This document shows, piece after piece, positions 27,652-36,170 of a stretch of 64,000 nt of DNA (within the stretch, counting starts at the first letter, position 1; each line of letters opens with the position of its first letter). The stretch is from NCBI RefSeq assembly GCF_002441855.2, contig NZ_CP029487.1, positions 1,550,001 through 1,614,000 on the forward strand. The letters are read 5' to 3'. Made by a program: the position numbers and the translations under genes. Below the pieces are notes generated by a model. It ran no database searches, was not told the DNA's origin, and saw only the letters and a program-made list of their open reading frames with translations. Source of the DNA: Eubacterium maltosivorans. GTDB lineage: Bacteria > Bacillota > Clostridia > Eubacteriales > Eubacteriaceae.

Positions 27652-28284
27652 ATGTCGACAAGAAAATGTTTTCTTATGTTTCAAGCGAATCCGATCATCG
27701 CCGCTGTCAGAAATCCTAAGGATATCCACGACGCCATCGCGTCGGACACACAGATTATTTTTTTACTTGGCGGGAATATCTACAACCTCAAAAAAATGGT
27801 TGAGTATGTGAACCATGCCGGTAAATATGCCTTTGTTCATCTTGATCTTATCAAAGGATATGCGCAGGATAATTATTTCATCAAATATCTAAAGGAAGAG
27901 ATTACCCCAACTGGCATTATCTCGACGAAGAATTCTCTCGTCGCCCGCGCCAAGCAGGAAGGTCTGATGACTATACAGCGTTTGTTTTTATTGGACTCGT
28001 CCGCCATGGACGTTTCGATCAACTCGGCAAAAAAGATCCGGCCTGATGCCGTTGAGATTTTGCCCGGACTCGTTCCCAAGATTATCCACAGTGTAAAAAA
28101 GGAACTGACGGTTCCGATTATCACTGGCGGATTTATCGAGACAGAAGAAGAGGTTCGTTCTTGCATCGACGCTGGTGCGATCTCTGCCAGTACCTCATAC
28201 AAGCCTTTATGGGACGCCTTTTCAAGCATAAAAAGTGAGCAAAAAAATAGAGAAGATGACCCCCTTAAACCTGAGGGAGAATAA
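27652..28284 (+). CDS. glpP: Glycerol-3-phosphate-responsive antiterminator
   Basis: A 210-residue protein of the GlpP family, a TIM-barrel regulator that, when bound to glycerol 3-phosphate, prevents termination in glp mRNA leaders (known from Bacillus). Recognisable segments are NPIIAAVRNPKDI near 15, IIFLLGGNIYNLK, FVHLDLIKGYA near 62, GIISTKNSLVARAKQ near 90, QRLFLLDSSAM and EILPGLVPKII near 140, and PIITGGFIETEEEV near 160. AAGGAGGACCTA precedes the ATG. It lies between glpK and the oxidoreductase genes, ahead of a leader hairpin that is a likely target. Confidence 0.92.
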   Translation: MSTRKCFLMFQANPIIAAVRNPKDIHDAIASDTQIIFLLGGNIYNLKKMVEYVNHAGKYAFVHLDLIKGYAQDNYFIKYLKEEITPTGIISTKNSLVARAKQEGLMTIQRLFLLDSSAMDVSINSAKKIRPDAVEILPGLVPKIIHSVKKELTVPIITGGFIETEEEVRSCIDAGAISASTSYKPLWDAFSSIKSEQKNREDDPLKPEGE

Positions 28285-28309
28285 AAACTAAATCAATGGC
28301 AATGGAGAG

Positions 28310-28356
28310 CCGCACTAATTTTCTTAGTATTTAAAATTTCTGAGAAAATTGTGTGG
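28310..28356 (+). terminator. Leader terminator between glpP and the FAD oxidoreductase
   Basis: Arms CCGCACTAATTTTCTTA and TGAGAAAATTGTGTGG pair over about 15 bp with one wobble and one mismatch, followed by seven T. It either ends the glpP message or is the antitermination target of GlpP. The second reading fits the known GlpP mechanism, but no alternative antiterminator fold is proven. Confidence 0.65.
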
Positions 28357-28424
28357 TTTTTTTATTGAACAACTAACTTTGTCTATATTTTAAATATATT
28401 ATAACAAATCAAGGAGGATTTATT

Positions 28425-29912
28425 ATGTATGATATCGCTATTATAGGCGCTGGTATTGCCGGTTCCTACATAGCCCGGGAGTTATCCCGCTTTCAGTTGG
28501 ATGTGGTTCTGTTGGATGGAGAAAATGATGTGGGAAATCAGATCACCATGGCAAATTCAGCTATCGTTCATGCTGGTTTCGACGCACCTTCCTATAAATT
28601 AAAGGGTAAATTTAATGCACCTGGAAACATCATGTATGAAAAAGTATGTGCTGATCTGGATGTGCCGTACAAACGCACTGGTTCCCTGGTCGTTGCCCAT
28701 ACTGAACACGAAATGATGAAACTCCACGAACTCTATCAGAATGGTCTGGTTAATGGCGTTCCGGATATGCGTATCCTGTTCAAGGACGAAGTCCATGAAA
28801 TGGAACCAAACTTGAATCCTGATATTTGCGGTGCTTTATACGCTGGTACTGCCGGCCTGGTTTCACCTTTCGAATTATGCGCCAAGGTTGCTGAAAATGC
28901 AGTTGACAATGGTGTTACACTTAAATTGAACCATCTGGTAACCAATATCCAGAATAAAAACGGTTCCTTCTTAATCAAGACCACCGGCGAAGACATCGAA
29001 GCCAAAATTGTTGTCAACGCTGCCGGCGTTTATGCTGATGACATCTATAAGATGGTTGGAGAGCCTTACTTCAAGCTTTTAGCGCGTAAGGGTAACTACT
29101 TCATCTTTGACAAAGAAGTTGGCGGGCTGGTTAACAACGTTATCTTCCCCTGCCCAACCAAAAACGGTAAAGGTATCCTCGTTGCCCCAACCGTACACGG
29201 CAACCTGTTAATCGGACCAGACGCCTCCCCTGTTGAAAAGGGTGATATCTCCACCACACAGGATAGGCTCGACTACATTAAGGAAAACGCATTGAAAAAC
29301 TGCCCGACCTTAAAGAACAGCTTCAACAAAATTATCCGCTCTTACGCAGGAACAAGAAACACGCCTGTTGCGGATACCTACACTACCACTGACGGCGACT
29401 TCATCATCGAAGAATCTCCGGTTAAGAATTTCGTCAACTTTGCTGGTTACGAATCTCCGGGCCTGACCTCTATTCCGGCTGCCGGCTGGTATGTTGTTGA
29501 AGAAATCATTATCCCAATGCTCGAGCGCCAGGGCATCGACGTAAAGGAAAATGAAAACTTTAATCCTAAAAACAGAAAACACGTCTACTTCAACGAACTG
29601 TCTGAAGAAGAAAAACGTGAACAGATCGCTAAAGATCCTAAATACGGTAAGGTCATCTGCCGTTGCGAAACCATCACAGAAGGCGAAATCCTTGACGTTA
29701 TTCACCGTAGCGCTGGTGCAACCACTGTTAAAAGTGTTAAAAAACGCTGCCGTGCCGGTATGGGACGCTGCCAGGGTGGTTTCTGTTCTCCAAGAGTTGT
29801 TGAAATCTTAGCGAGAGAACTGGGCTGTGAAATGGATGATGTTATGTACGACTCCAAAGACAAGGCATACATCCTGTGCGGAAAAACAAAATCTAACGGG
29901 GAGGAAGCATAA
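28425..29912 (+). CDS. FAD-dependent glycerol-3-phosphate dehydrogenase-like protein (GlpA type)
   Basis: A 495-residue flavoprotein of the DAO family. The N-terminal FAD fold is AIIGAGIAGSYIARELS. The middle is a substrate domain with TRNTPVADTY and YESPGLTSIPAAGWYVVEE, near 310-350. The C-terminal BFD-like [2Fe-2S] domain has four Cys: CRCETITEGEI near 405, then CRAGMGRCQGGFC. This architecture is that of GlpA-type anaerobic glycerol-3-phosphate dehydrogenase and of 2-hydroxyacid oxidases. The neighbourhood (GlpK, GlpP) favours glycerol 3-phosphate, giving dihydroxyacetone phosphate. It is the first of three tightly linked genes. Confidence 0.85.
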   Translation: MYDIAIIGAGIAGSYIARELSRFQLDVVLLDGENDVGNQITMANSAIVHAGFDAPSYKLKGKFNAPGNIMYEKVCADLDVPYKRTGSLVVAHTEHEMMKLHELYQNGLVNGVPDMRILFKDEVHEMEPNLNPDICGALYAGTAGLVSPFELCAKVAENAVDNGVTLKLNHLVTNIQNKNGSFLIKTTGEDIEAKIVVNAAGVYADDIYKMVGEPYFKLLARKGNYFIFDKEVGGLVNNVIFPCPTKNGKGILVAPTVHGNLLIGPDASPVEKGDISTTQDRLDYIKENALKNCPTLKNSFNKIIRSYAGTRNTPVADTYTTTDGDFIIEESPVKNFVNFAGYESPGLTSIPAAGWYVVEEIIIPMLERQGIDVKENENFNPKNRKHVYFNELSEEEKREQIAKDPKYGKVICRCETITEGEILDVIHRSAGATTVKSVKKRCRAGMGRCQGGFCSPRVVEILARELGCEMDDVMYDSKDKAYILCGKTKSNGEEA

Positions 29913-29915
29913 GCA

Positions 29916-31190
29916 ATGATTTATGATGTAGTTATTTTAGGCGGCGGCCCTGCTGGCCTTGCTGCGGCTGTAGAAGCAAAAAAAGACGGTGCTGAAAATG
30001 TGCTGATTCTGGAACGTGACCGTGAACTCGGCGGTATCCTGAACCAGTGTATCCATAATGGATTCGGCTTACATACATTTAAAGAACAATTGACAGGTCC
30101 TGAATACGCAGAACGTTATATTGACCAGGTTGTTGAGCTGGGAATTCCCTATGAGCTAAACACCATGGTCCTCGACATGGAAGACAAAGGCGATACAAAA
30201 ATCGTCCATGCCATCAACGAAGAAGACGGTTATACTGCCATTGAAACAAAATCCGTTATCCTGACCATGGGCTGCCGCGAACGTACTGCGGGTGCCATTG
30301 GTATCCCAGGCTACCGTCCCGCTGGCGTTTTCACCGCCGGTACCGCACAGCGCTTTATCAACATGGAAGGCTACATGGCTGGTAAGGAAGTTGTAATCTT
30401 GGGCTCCGGCGATATCGGACTTATCATGGCTCGTCGTATGACACTGGAAGGCGCTCACGTACAGGCTGTCTGTGAATTAATGCCTTACTCCAACGGTTTG
30501 GTTCGTAACATTGTACAGTGTCTGGATGACTATGATATTCCGCTTAAATTATCCCACACCATCACCTTTATCCACGGCAAGGACCGCATTGAAGGCGTTA
30601 CTGTGATGCAGGTCGGTGATGACCGCAAACCAATTCCCGGAACAGAGGAATTCATTCCATGTGATACCCTGCTCTTATCCGTTGGTTTGATCCCTGAAAA
30701 TGAAATCTCACGCAATGCAGGCGTTGATATTGATGGCCGTACCAGTGGTCCGGTTGTTGGTGAACTGCGTGAAACCAGCATGCCTGGCGTGTTTGCCTGC
30801 GGTAATGTTGTACATGTGCATGACCTGGTTGACTTTGTATCTGAAGAATCTGTACTGGCTGGTAAAGGCGCTGCCAAATATATCAAAGGTGAATTATCCA
30901 CCGAAACAAACTTTGACACCGTCAACGGCGAAGGTATCTCCTATGTTGTACCACAGCACGTTTCTTTAGCGAACATGGACGATGCTCTTACCTTCTACAT
31001 GCGCGTCCGCAATGTTTATGCCGACAGTGTTGTCAATGCTTATATAAACGGCGAAAAGATCGCTACCAAAAAAGCCAGAAAATTCCTGCCTGCTGAAATG
31101 GTAAACTTCAATATTAAAAAAGAAGTACTGGAAAAATACCCAAATGGTAAAATAGAATTTATTGTCGAACCGAAGGAGGCAAAAAAATGA
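29916..31190 (+). CDS. NAD(P)/FAD-dependent oxidoreductase partner subunit
   Basis: A 424-residue pyridine-nucleotide-disulfide-type flavoprotein. The FAD motif VVILGGGPAGLAAAVEAKK is at the N terminus, a TMGCRERTAG loop near 112, the NAD motif VVILGSGDIGLIMARRM near 155 and GVFACGNVVHVHDL near 290. It starts three bases after the GlpA-like gene and overlaps the DUF1667 gene. Such a subunit would pass electrons from the GlpA-like flavoprotein to a carrier, probably in place of GlpB. The electron acceptor is not evident. Confidence 0.83.
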   Translation: MIYDVVILGGGPAGLAAAVEAKKDGAENVLILERDRELGGILNQCIHNGFGLHTFKEQLTGPEYAERYIDQVVELGIPYELNTMVLDMEDKGDTKIVHAINEEDGYTAIETKSVILTMGCRERTAGAIGIPGYRPAGVFTAGTAQRFINMEGYMAGKEVVILGSGDIGLIMARRMTLEGAHVQAVCELMPYSNGLVRNIVQCLDDYDIPLKLSHTITFIHGKDRIEGVTVMQVGDDRKPIPGTEEFIPCDTLLLSVGLIPENEISRNAGVDIDGRTSGPVVGELRETSMPGVFACGNVVHVHDLVDFVSEESVLAGKGAAKYIKGELSTETNFDTVNGEGISYVVPQHVSLANMDDALTFYMRVRNVYADSVVNAYINGEKIATKKARKFLPAEMVNFNIKKEVLEKYPNGKIEFIVEPKEAKK

Positions 31191-31546
31191 AAACTAATGT
31201 AACATGTATTTCATGCCCTTTAGGATGCCAAATGGTCGTTGAAGAAAAAGACGGCAAATACACTGTAACGGGCAACACCTGTAAAAATGGTGAAAAATAT
31301 GGGATTGAAGAAGTCACCAACCCTAAACGCGTAATTCCGACCACTGTTGTGATCAACGGCGCTTTAATGGCCCGTCTGCCTGTCAAAACAGCCGACGCTG
31401 TGCCAAAGGGTAAAATCTTTGATGTCATGAAAGAAATTGATAAAATTGTCGTCGACGCTCCTGTCAAAATGGGCGATGTCATCATCAAAGACGTTTTAGG
31501 CACCGGTGTGGATGTTGTTGCGACTAAAACCATGCCACGCGTATAA
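31187..31546 (+). CDS. DUF1667 protein, predicted redox partner
   Basis: A 119-residue DUF1667 protein. The N terminus has CISCPLGCQM (three Cys, CxxCxxxC) and GNTCKNGEKYG adds a fourth. The rest resembles the family's VIPTTVVINGALMARLPVKT pattern. Four conserved Cys suggest an Fe-S or zinc site. It overlaps the upstream flavoprotein gene by four bases (ATGA), and the three genes recur together in glp loci of anaerobes (from memory). It may stand in for the Fe-S subunit GlpC. Confidence 0.85.
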   Translation: MKTNVTCISCPLGCQMVVEEKDGKYTVTGNTCKNGEKYGIEEVTNPKRVIPTTVVINGALMARLPVKTADAVPKGKIFDVMKEIDKIVVDAPVKMGDVIIKDVLGTGVDVVATKTMPRV

Positions 31547-31580
31547 ATCCTCGTTCTTTACCTACTAATCTCTTATACAT

Positions 31581-31612
31581 AAAAAGAACCGCTCAGTTGG
31601 GCGGTTCTTTTT
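31581..31612. terminator. Bidirectional terminator after the glp module
   Basis: Arms AAAAAGAACCGC and GCGGTTCTTTTT form a 12-bp perfect stem with an eight-base loop. It also serves the converging lipoprotein gene. Confidence 0.88.
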
Positions 31613-31630
31613 ATTAGCTGTATCAGTCTT

Positions 31631-32266
31631 TTATTCCTCTTCTTCATCATCCACAGGCTGATAAGTGGTTCCGTTGATAACCAGCGAGCCGTCTTGCCAG
31701 ATGGCATTGGCGTCAATTTCGTATTTAGCCTCCTTGCCATCATTATTGATGTAAGTAAGGGTCGCCTTTAATGGGTCCTCATCGCTGGACATGGTAATGG
31801 TATAAGGTGAGCTGCCTGTATCTGAGCCGTTCTGCCATTCAAGAGAACGATCCTGGTTAAAGATGATCCTGGAATCGCCGCTCTGATAGGTGCCGCGGAT
31901 ATAGGCTGTAAACATCAGCGCGCCTGAGCTTTGATCGGTCTGTTCCATATTTTTAATGGTGTAGGTAGCCTCGACCACCTTACCCTTGCTGCTGCCCTCT
32001 TTTGTGTAAGCCTTCAGGGTTGAGTCATAATTGATCTTCAGTGGCATTTCAGGATTATATTCATTGCCGCCGTCCCTGGGGTCGGAGCCGTCAAGGGTAT
32101 AATAAATCGTCCCGGTTCCGGCATTTGAAAGGGTGATTTCCTGTTCGCCATAGTATTCTCCTGATTCCAGAGATATTTTTGTGGTCAGATCCTTTCCGCA
32201 GCCACTGAGCGACGGGATCAGGAGCAAAAGAATCATAAAAAGTGCGATTAAATGTCTCTTTTTCAT
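31631..32266 (-). CDS. Lipoprotein with a chitobiase C-terminal-like domain
   Basis: A 211-residue lipoprotein with a signal peptide ending in the lipobox LSGC (Cys23). Residues about 30-110 match the CHB_HEX_C_1 beta-sandwich: SLESGEYYGEQEITLSN, then GTIYYTLDGSDPRDGG and a KGKVVEATYTI strand. The remainder (about 115-205) is beta-rich and unrecognised, ending in DDEEEE. No catalytic motif is seen. It is monocistronic between terminators, with no functional clue from neighbours. Confidence 0.75.
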   Translation of the reverse strand: MKKRHLIALFMILLLLIPSLSGCGKDLTTKISLESGEYYGEQEITLSNAGTGTIYYTLDGSDPRDGGNEYNPEMPLKINYDSTLKAYTKEGSSKGKVVEATYTIKNMEQTDQSSGALMFTAYIRGTYQSGDSRIIFNQDRSLEWQNGSDTGSSPYTITMSSDEDPLKATLTYINNDGKEAKYEIDANAIWQDGSLVINGTTYQPVDDEEEE

Positions 32267-32373
32267 TTCTTACCTCTTTTCCTTGATAAATCTATTATAT
32301 AACGGTTTCATCAAAAAAGAAACCCTTATTTATTGTCATTTATACCCATTCAGTCCTTTTGCGAACAATGAAA

Positions 32374-32403
32374 AAAGCAGAAGCATTTAACTGCTTCTGC
32401 TTT
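32374..32403 (-). terminator. Terminator of the nad operon
   Basis: Arms AAAGCAGAAGCA and TGCTTCTGCTTT form a 12-bp perfect stem just after the niaR stop, with a T run on the minus strand. Confidence 0.85.
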
Positions 32404-32407
32404 ATGC

Positions 32408-32920
32408 TTATTCAACGCCTATCAGAATACCTGCACTCCAAAGAGCCTCTTCCACCTCATCCAGAATGTTCTCGGAATCTGCTTCCACGGTGTGATAATG
32501 CTCGCCTCCTGTAATATCGGTCAAAGGCTTTACACCATGGTTTTTGACCTTGTCCACAAAGAGGCGCACATCCCGTCTGGAAAACACATTGAGCTCAGCT
32601 TCAATTTTGCCGTAAATGGCATGTCTGACAAAAACATCCACAGCCCTTGCGCCTGCATCCACGATACGGTTAAGCTCATCCTCGATCTGTTCAGGCCCGT
32701 GGCTGACTTTAAAAACCCGGCTGACATAAGCAGGCTGGGTCATAATATAACCGCGGTGTGTGGAGATAATGCCCGGGCAGCTGGCCCGGATCAAGGCGAT
32801 ATCCTGAACGATAACCTGCCGGCTGACATGAAATTTTTTCCCCAGAAAGGTGCCGGATACAGGGATTTTAGTCGCTTTGAGCACATCTATAATCTCTTTG
32901 CGCCGCTGTTCTCCGTCCAA
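32408..32920 (-). CDS. niaR: NiaR/NadR-type niacin-responsive repressor
   Basis: A 170-residue transcription factor with an N-terminal HTH_11 domain (about 5-60, VSGTFLGKKFHVSRQVIVQD) and a C-terminal 3H domain (about 75-165). The three His segments are SHGPEQIEDEL, RHAIYG and GGEHYHTVE. Homologues repress NAD synthesis and niacin uptake when nicotinate is bound. The gene begins with TTG at 32920 after AAAGGTTGGTGA. It ends the nadA-nadB-nadC operon, giving autogenous feedback. Confidence 0.92.
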   Translation of the reverse strand: MDGEQRRKEIIDVLKATKIPVSGTFLGKKFHVSRQVIVQDIALIRASCPGIISTHRGYIMTQPAYVSRVFKVSHGPEQIEDELNRIVDAGARAVDVFVRHAIYGKIEAELNVFSRRDVRLFVDKVKNHGVKPLTDITGGEHYHTVEADSENILDEVEEALWSAGILIGVE

Positions 32921-32949
32921 ATAATCACCAACCTTTCTTTTTCTGTATT

Positions 32950-33810
32950 CTACGCTTCAATAGGCCTGAGATTCTTGAGTGAAAAGTCCAGAATGGGTGC
33001 AGAATGCGTCAGCGCACCGCAGGAGACATAATCGACGCCAATCTCAGCAATCTCACTCAGACGTTCAAGGGTAACATTACCTGAACACTCCGTCTCGGCA
33101 CGGCCGTCAACCATCGCCACTGCTTTTCTCATGGTCTCACTGTCCATGTTATCCAGCATAATAATATCCGCTCCGGCCTCGAGGGCTTCCTCCAGCATTT
33201 CAAGATTTTCAACCTCTACCTCAATTTTGCGTACAAAAGAGGCATACTCCTTTGCCATAGCCACTGCCTTTTTCACACTTCCCGCAGCACCGATATGGTT
33301 ATCCTTCAACAGAATACCATCTGACAGATTATAGCGGTGGTTATGGCCGCCGCCAACCTTGACAGCGTACTTTTCAAAAACACGCATATTTGGCGTAGTT
33401 TTACGCGTATCCAACAGCTTTGTCTGGCTGCCCTCCAGCACGTCGGCCAGACCTCTGGTATAGGAAGCGATGCCGCTCATACGCTGGAGAAAATTCAGAG
33501 CAGTCCGTTCGCCAGTGAGCAGACAGCGGATATCACCGGTGACAATGCCGATAACGGCGCCCTCTGATACCTTATCGCCATCCTCATAGTAAAGCTCAAA
33601 GGCAGCGGTATCGTCTAAAAGCTCAAACACCCGCCTGAAAACACCGATTCCGGCCAGCACACCATCCTGCTTACAGATGAGCTCTGCCCTGCCCTGCCGG
33701 GGCTCACGCATGACCGCGTTTGTGGTAATGTCCTCACTGGTCACATCCTCCCGCAGGGCACTCATTATTGCCTCGTCAACATTTATTTTAATTGTTGCAC
33801 CATTGTTCAT
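32950..33810 (-). CDS. nadC: Nicotinate-nucleotide pyrophosphorylase (carboxylating)
   Basis: A 286-residue quinolinate phosphoribosyltransferase converting quinolinate and PRPP to nicotinate mononucleotide. Signatures are EDVTSEDITTNAV near 15, GERTALNFLQRMSGIASYT near 98, LLDTRKTTPNMRVFEKYAV near 130, GGGHNHRYNLSDGILLKDNHI near 150, EVEVENLEMLEEAL near 195 and DIIMLDNM near 215. Its first 23 bases overlap the end of nadB. It catalyses the third step in de novo NAD synthesis. Confidence 0.96.
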   Translation of the reverse strand: MNNGATIKINVDEAIMSALREDVTSEDITTNAVMREPRQGRAELICKQDGVLAGIGVFRRVFELLDDTAAFELYYEDGDKVSEGAVIGIVTGDIRCLLTGERTALNFLQRMSGIASYTRGLADVLEGSQTKLLDTRKTTPNMRVFEKYAVKVGGGHNHRYNLSDGILLKDNHIGAAGSVKKAVAMAKEYASFVRKIEVEVENLEMLEEALEAGADIIMLDNMDSETMRKAVAMVDGRAETECSGNVTLERLSEIAEIGVDYVSCGALTHSAPILDFSLKNLRPIEA

Positions 33811-35086
33811 AAAAATGTGTGTCCTCTCTCTTAATTTCTTCTAATATCAATGATTTGTAGTCTGGAACCACTTCAGGCGCTGGCAGGATCGAGGGCGCCC
33901 GCAGCCCAAAGGCCATGCTGCGCCGCGGCTCTGCCGCAATATGCCGGGCTGCCCTTTCTGCAAAAACCAGGCTCTCCAACAGAGAATTGCTGGCGAGCCG
34001 ATTGGCCCCGTGAACGCCGTTGCAGCTGGTTTCCCCCACTGCGTACAGATTTTTAAAGGAGGTGCGGCTGTCCAGGTCGACCTCAATACCGCCCATAAAG
34101 TAATGCTGTGCCGGTGTGACCGGGATAGGTTCCCTTGTCATATCGTAGCCCTCCTCCAGACAATGCCTGTAAATATTGGGGAAGCGTCCCTTAATGGCCT
34201 CTGCCCCGAGATGGACCACAGATAAACGCACATACTCCTTGTGATCGATGGCTTTCTGCTTCTCAATGGCCTCAGTCAGCAGATCTCTGGGAAGCAGCTC
34301 ATTGACAAAGCGCTCGCCCTTGGCGTTTAATAGGATACCGCCCTCTCCCCTGACGGATTCGGAAATCAGGAAGGAACGACCCGGCTTCTGGGAATACAGA
34401 GTGGTAGGGTGAATCTGGATATAATTGATGTTTTTTACCGCAATGCCATGACGGATGGCAATGCCCAAAGCGTCCCCGGTAATGTGGGGGTAGTTGGTGG
34501 AATAGCGGAACAGACCGCCAAGGCCCCCTGTGGCCAGTACAATGTTTTCCGCATAAAGCGGAAAGGTGTCACCTGTTTTGCTCCTGGCTATAATACCAGA
34601 GCACCGGTTGTTTTCGCAGATCAGATCGATCATGGTGGTAAATTCATGAAATTCAATGTTTTTCCGAGTTTTTACCTGTTCCAACAGCTTGCTGGTGATT
34701 TCCCTGCCGGTCACATCATCGTGAAACAGGATTCTGGGGGTAGAGTGGGCTCCCTCACGGGTAAAGGCAAATGCGCTGCCCTCCCGCCTGAAATCCACAC
34801 CGTAGTGAACCAGCTCGTCAATGATGTGAGGTGAGCTGTTGATCATCACTGATACAGCCTGTGGGTCATTCTGGTAATGGCCGGCTTTCATGGTATCCTC
34901 ATAATAACTTTTATAGTCTTCAGGGCTCTTTAGCATACAGATACCGCCCTGAGCCAGGAAGGAATCGCTGTTTTCAGCCTCATCCTTGGTAATCATGATA
35001 ATTCTCAAATGCTGGGGCAGCTTAAGGGCGCAAAACAGGCCTGCCGCTCCGGTTCCGACGATAATAACATCGGCATGATTCTTCAT
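33788..35086 (-). CDS. nadB: L-aspartate oxidase
   Basis: A 432-residue flavoprotein oxidising aspartate to iminoaspartate for quinolinate synthesis. The FAD motif DVIIVGTGAAGLFCALKL is at the N terminus, SFLAQGGI near 45, EGAHSTPRILFHDDVTGREI near 110, HPTTLYS near 230, and TPAQHYFMGGIEVDLDSRTS with LYAVGETSCNGVHGANRLASN near 335-375. It is shorter than E. coli NadB because the C-terminal helical region is reduced. The ATG at 35086 lies nine bases after GGAAG; a GTG two codons earlier is possible. In anaerobes fumarate is the likely acceptor. Confidence 0.94.
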   Translation of the reverse strand: MKNHADVIIVGTGAAGLFCALKLPQHLRIIMITKDEAENSDSFLAQGGICMLKSPEDYKSYYEDTMKAGHYQNDPQAVSVMINSSPHIIDELVHYGVDFRREGSAFAFTREGAHSTPRILFHDDVTGREITSKLLEQVKTRKNIEFHEFTTMIDLICENNRCSGIIARSKTGDTFPLYAENIVLATGGLGGLFRYSTNYPHITGDALGIAIRHGIAVKNINYIQIHPTTLYSQKPGRSFLISESVRGEGGILLNAKGERFVNELLPRDLLTEAIEKQKAIDHKEYVRLSVVHLGAEAIKGRFPNIYRHCLEEGYDMTREPIPVTPAQHYFMGGIEVDLDSRTSFKNLYAVGETSCNGVHGANRLASNSLLESLVFAERAARHIAAEPRRSMAFGLRAPSILPAPEVVPDYKSLILEEIKREDTHFYEQWCNN

Positions 35087-35100
35087 TTTCACACACTTCC

Positions 35101-36009
35101 TTACTGTGCTAACTCGTGCATTTTTTTAAGGGAACGGGACGCCTGCACACGCAGTTCCTCATCCATCTCCATTGTATTGTCAAGGGTTTCCAGGGTATGC
35201 AGAATTTTTTCCAGGGTATTTTTTTTCATATTCTCGCAGATACAGAGGTCATCGACCATATAAAAGGCCTTGTCCGGGTACTGCTTTTTCATCTGGTGCA
35301 TGACGCCCTCCTCGGTAGCGATGATGTAGCTGTCGCCGCCATCCTTTCCGGGGAAGTCGATGATACCTGAGGTGCTTCCGATATAATCGGCCAGCGCCAG
35401 TGCATCTGGGATGCATTCGGGGTGCATGAGCACCTTGGCTCCGGGATGGTCTTCCTTTGCTTTTCTGACAAGGGCTTCGCTGATACGGGCATGTGTTGGA
35501 CAGAAGCCATTGTGGAAATAGAAGGTTTTTTCCGGCAGCTTTTCAGCGATGTGGCGGCCAAGATTGGAATCCGGTACGAAGTAGATTTCCCTCTGAGGCA
35601 TGGCGGCCACGACGCGCTCAGCGTTGGACGAAGTGACGCAGACATCGGCCCAGGCTTTGGTTTCGGCGGTTGAGTTGATATAGCAGACCACAGCCGCGTC
35701 AGGGCACTCTTTTTTGAGCTTTCGGATATCCTCAGGCGTTACCATGTGGGCCATTGGGCAGTCGGCCTCCAGATCCGGCAGGAGCACGGTTTTGTCCGGA
35801 CTCAGGATCTTCGCACTCTCTCCCATAAATTCAACGCCGCAGAACAGGATGACCTTTTCACTGGCCTCTGCTGCTTTTTTGCTGAGCAGGTAGGAGTCTC
35901 CCACATAATCAGCTATATCCTGGATGTCTCCGGTCACGTAGTAATGGGCCAGAATCACAACATCCTTTTCTTTTTTGAGCTCTAAAATCCGCTCAACCAT
36001 TTCGTTCAT
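35101..36009 (-). CDS. nadA: Quinolinate synthase
   Basis: A 302-residue [4Fe-4S] enzyme condensing iminoaspartate with dihydroxyacetone phosphate to quinolinate. It has ILAHYYVTGDIQDIADYVGDS near 20, FCGVEFMGESAKIL near 78 (first Fe-S Cys), CYINSTAETKAWADVCVTSSN near 105, FCPTHARI, LMHPECIPDAL near 190, STSGIIDF and DDLCICENMKKNTL near 258. The ATG at 36009 after GGAGGAGAATT is clearly better than upstream candidates. It is the first gene of nadA-nadB-nadC-niaR. Confidence 0.96.
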   Translation of the reverse strand: MNEMVERILELKKEKDVVILAHYYVTGDIQDIADYVGDSYLLSKKAAEASEKVILFCGVEFMGESAKILSPDKTVLLPDLEADCPMAHMVTPEDIRKLKKECPDAAVVCYINSTAETKAWADVCVTSSNAERVVAAMPQREIYFVPDSNLGRHIAEKLPEKTFYFHNGFCPTHARISEALVRKAKEDHPGAKVLMHPECIPDALALADYIGSTSGIIDFPGKDGGDSYIIATEEGVMHQMKKQYPDKAFYMVDDLCICENMKKNTLEKILHTLETLDNTMEMDEELRVQASRSLKKMHELAQ

Positions 36010-36041
36010 AATTCTCCTCCGTGTATACAGTCTTTCCAATT

Positions 36042-36071
36042 ATTATAGCATCTGTCTTGTCACATAACAAG
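36042..36071 (-). promoter_or_regulatory. nad operon promoter with probable NiaR operator
   Basis: The minus strand has TTGTTA (36070-36065), a 17-base spacer and TATAAT (36047-36042). A dyad CTTGT-N6-ACAAG (36056-36071) covers the -35 element. A repressor bound there would block polymerase. NiaR encoded in the same operon is the obvious candidate. Confidence 0.7.
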
Positions 36072-36119
36072 TATCGATGTAAATTTATCAAAGTTTTTGC
36101 TGAAAAGCCCATAAAAAAA

Positions 36120-36152
36120 CCCCTTTGCCACTAAAAATCCCTGACAAAGAGG
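36120..36152 (-). terminator. Terminator of the polytopic membrane protein gene
   Basis: On the minus strand CCTCTTTG and CAAAGGGG pair with one wobble around a 17-base loop, followed by seven T. Confidence 0.65.
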
Positions 36153-36170
36153 CCTTGGACTGATTTATTC

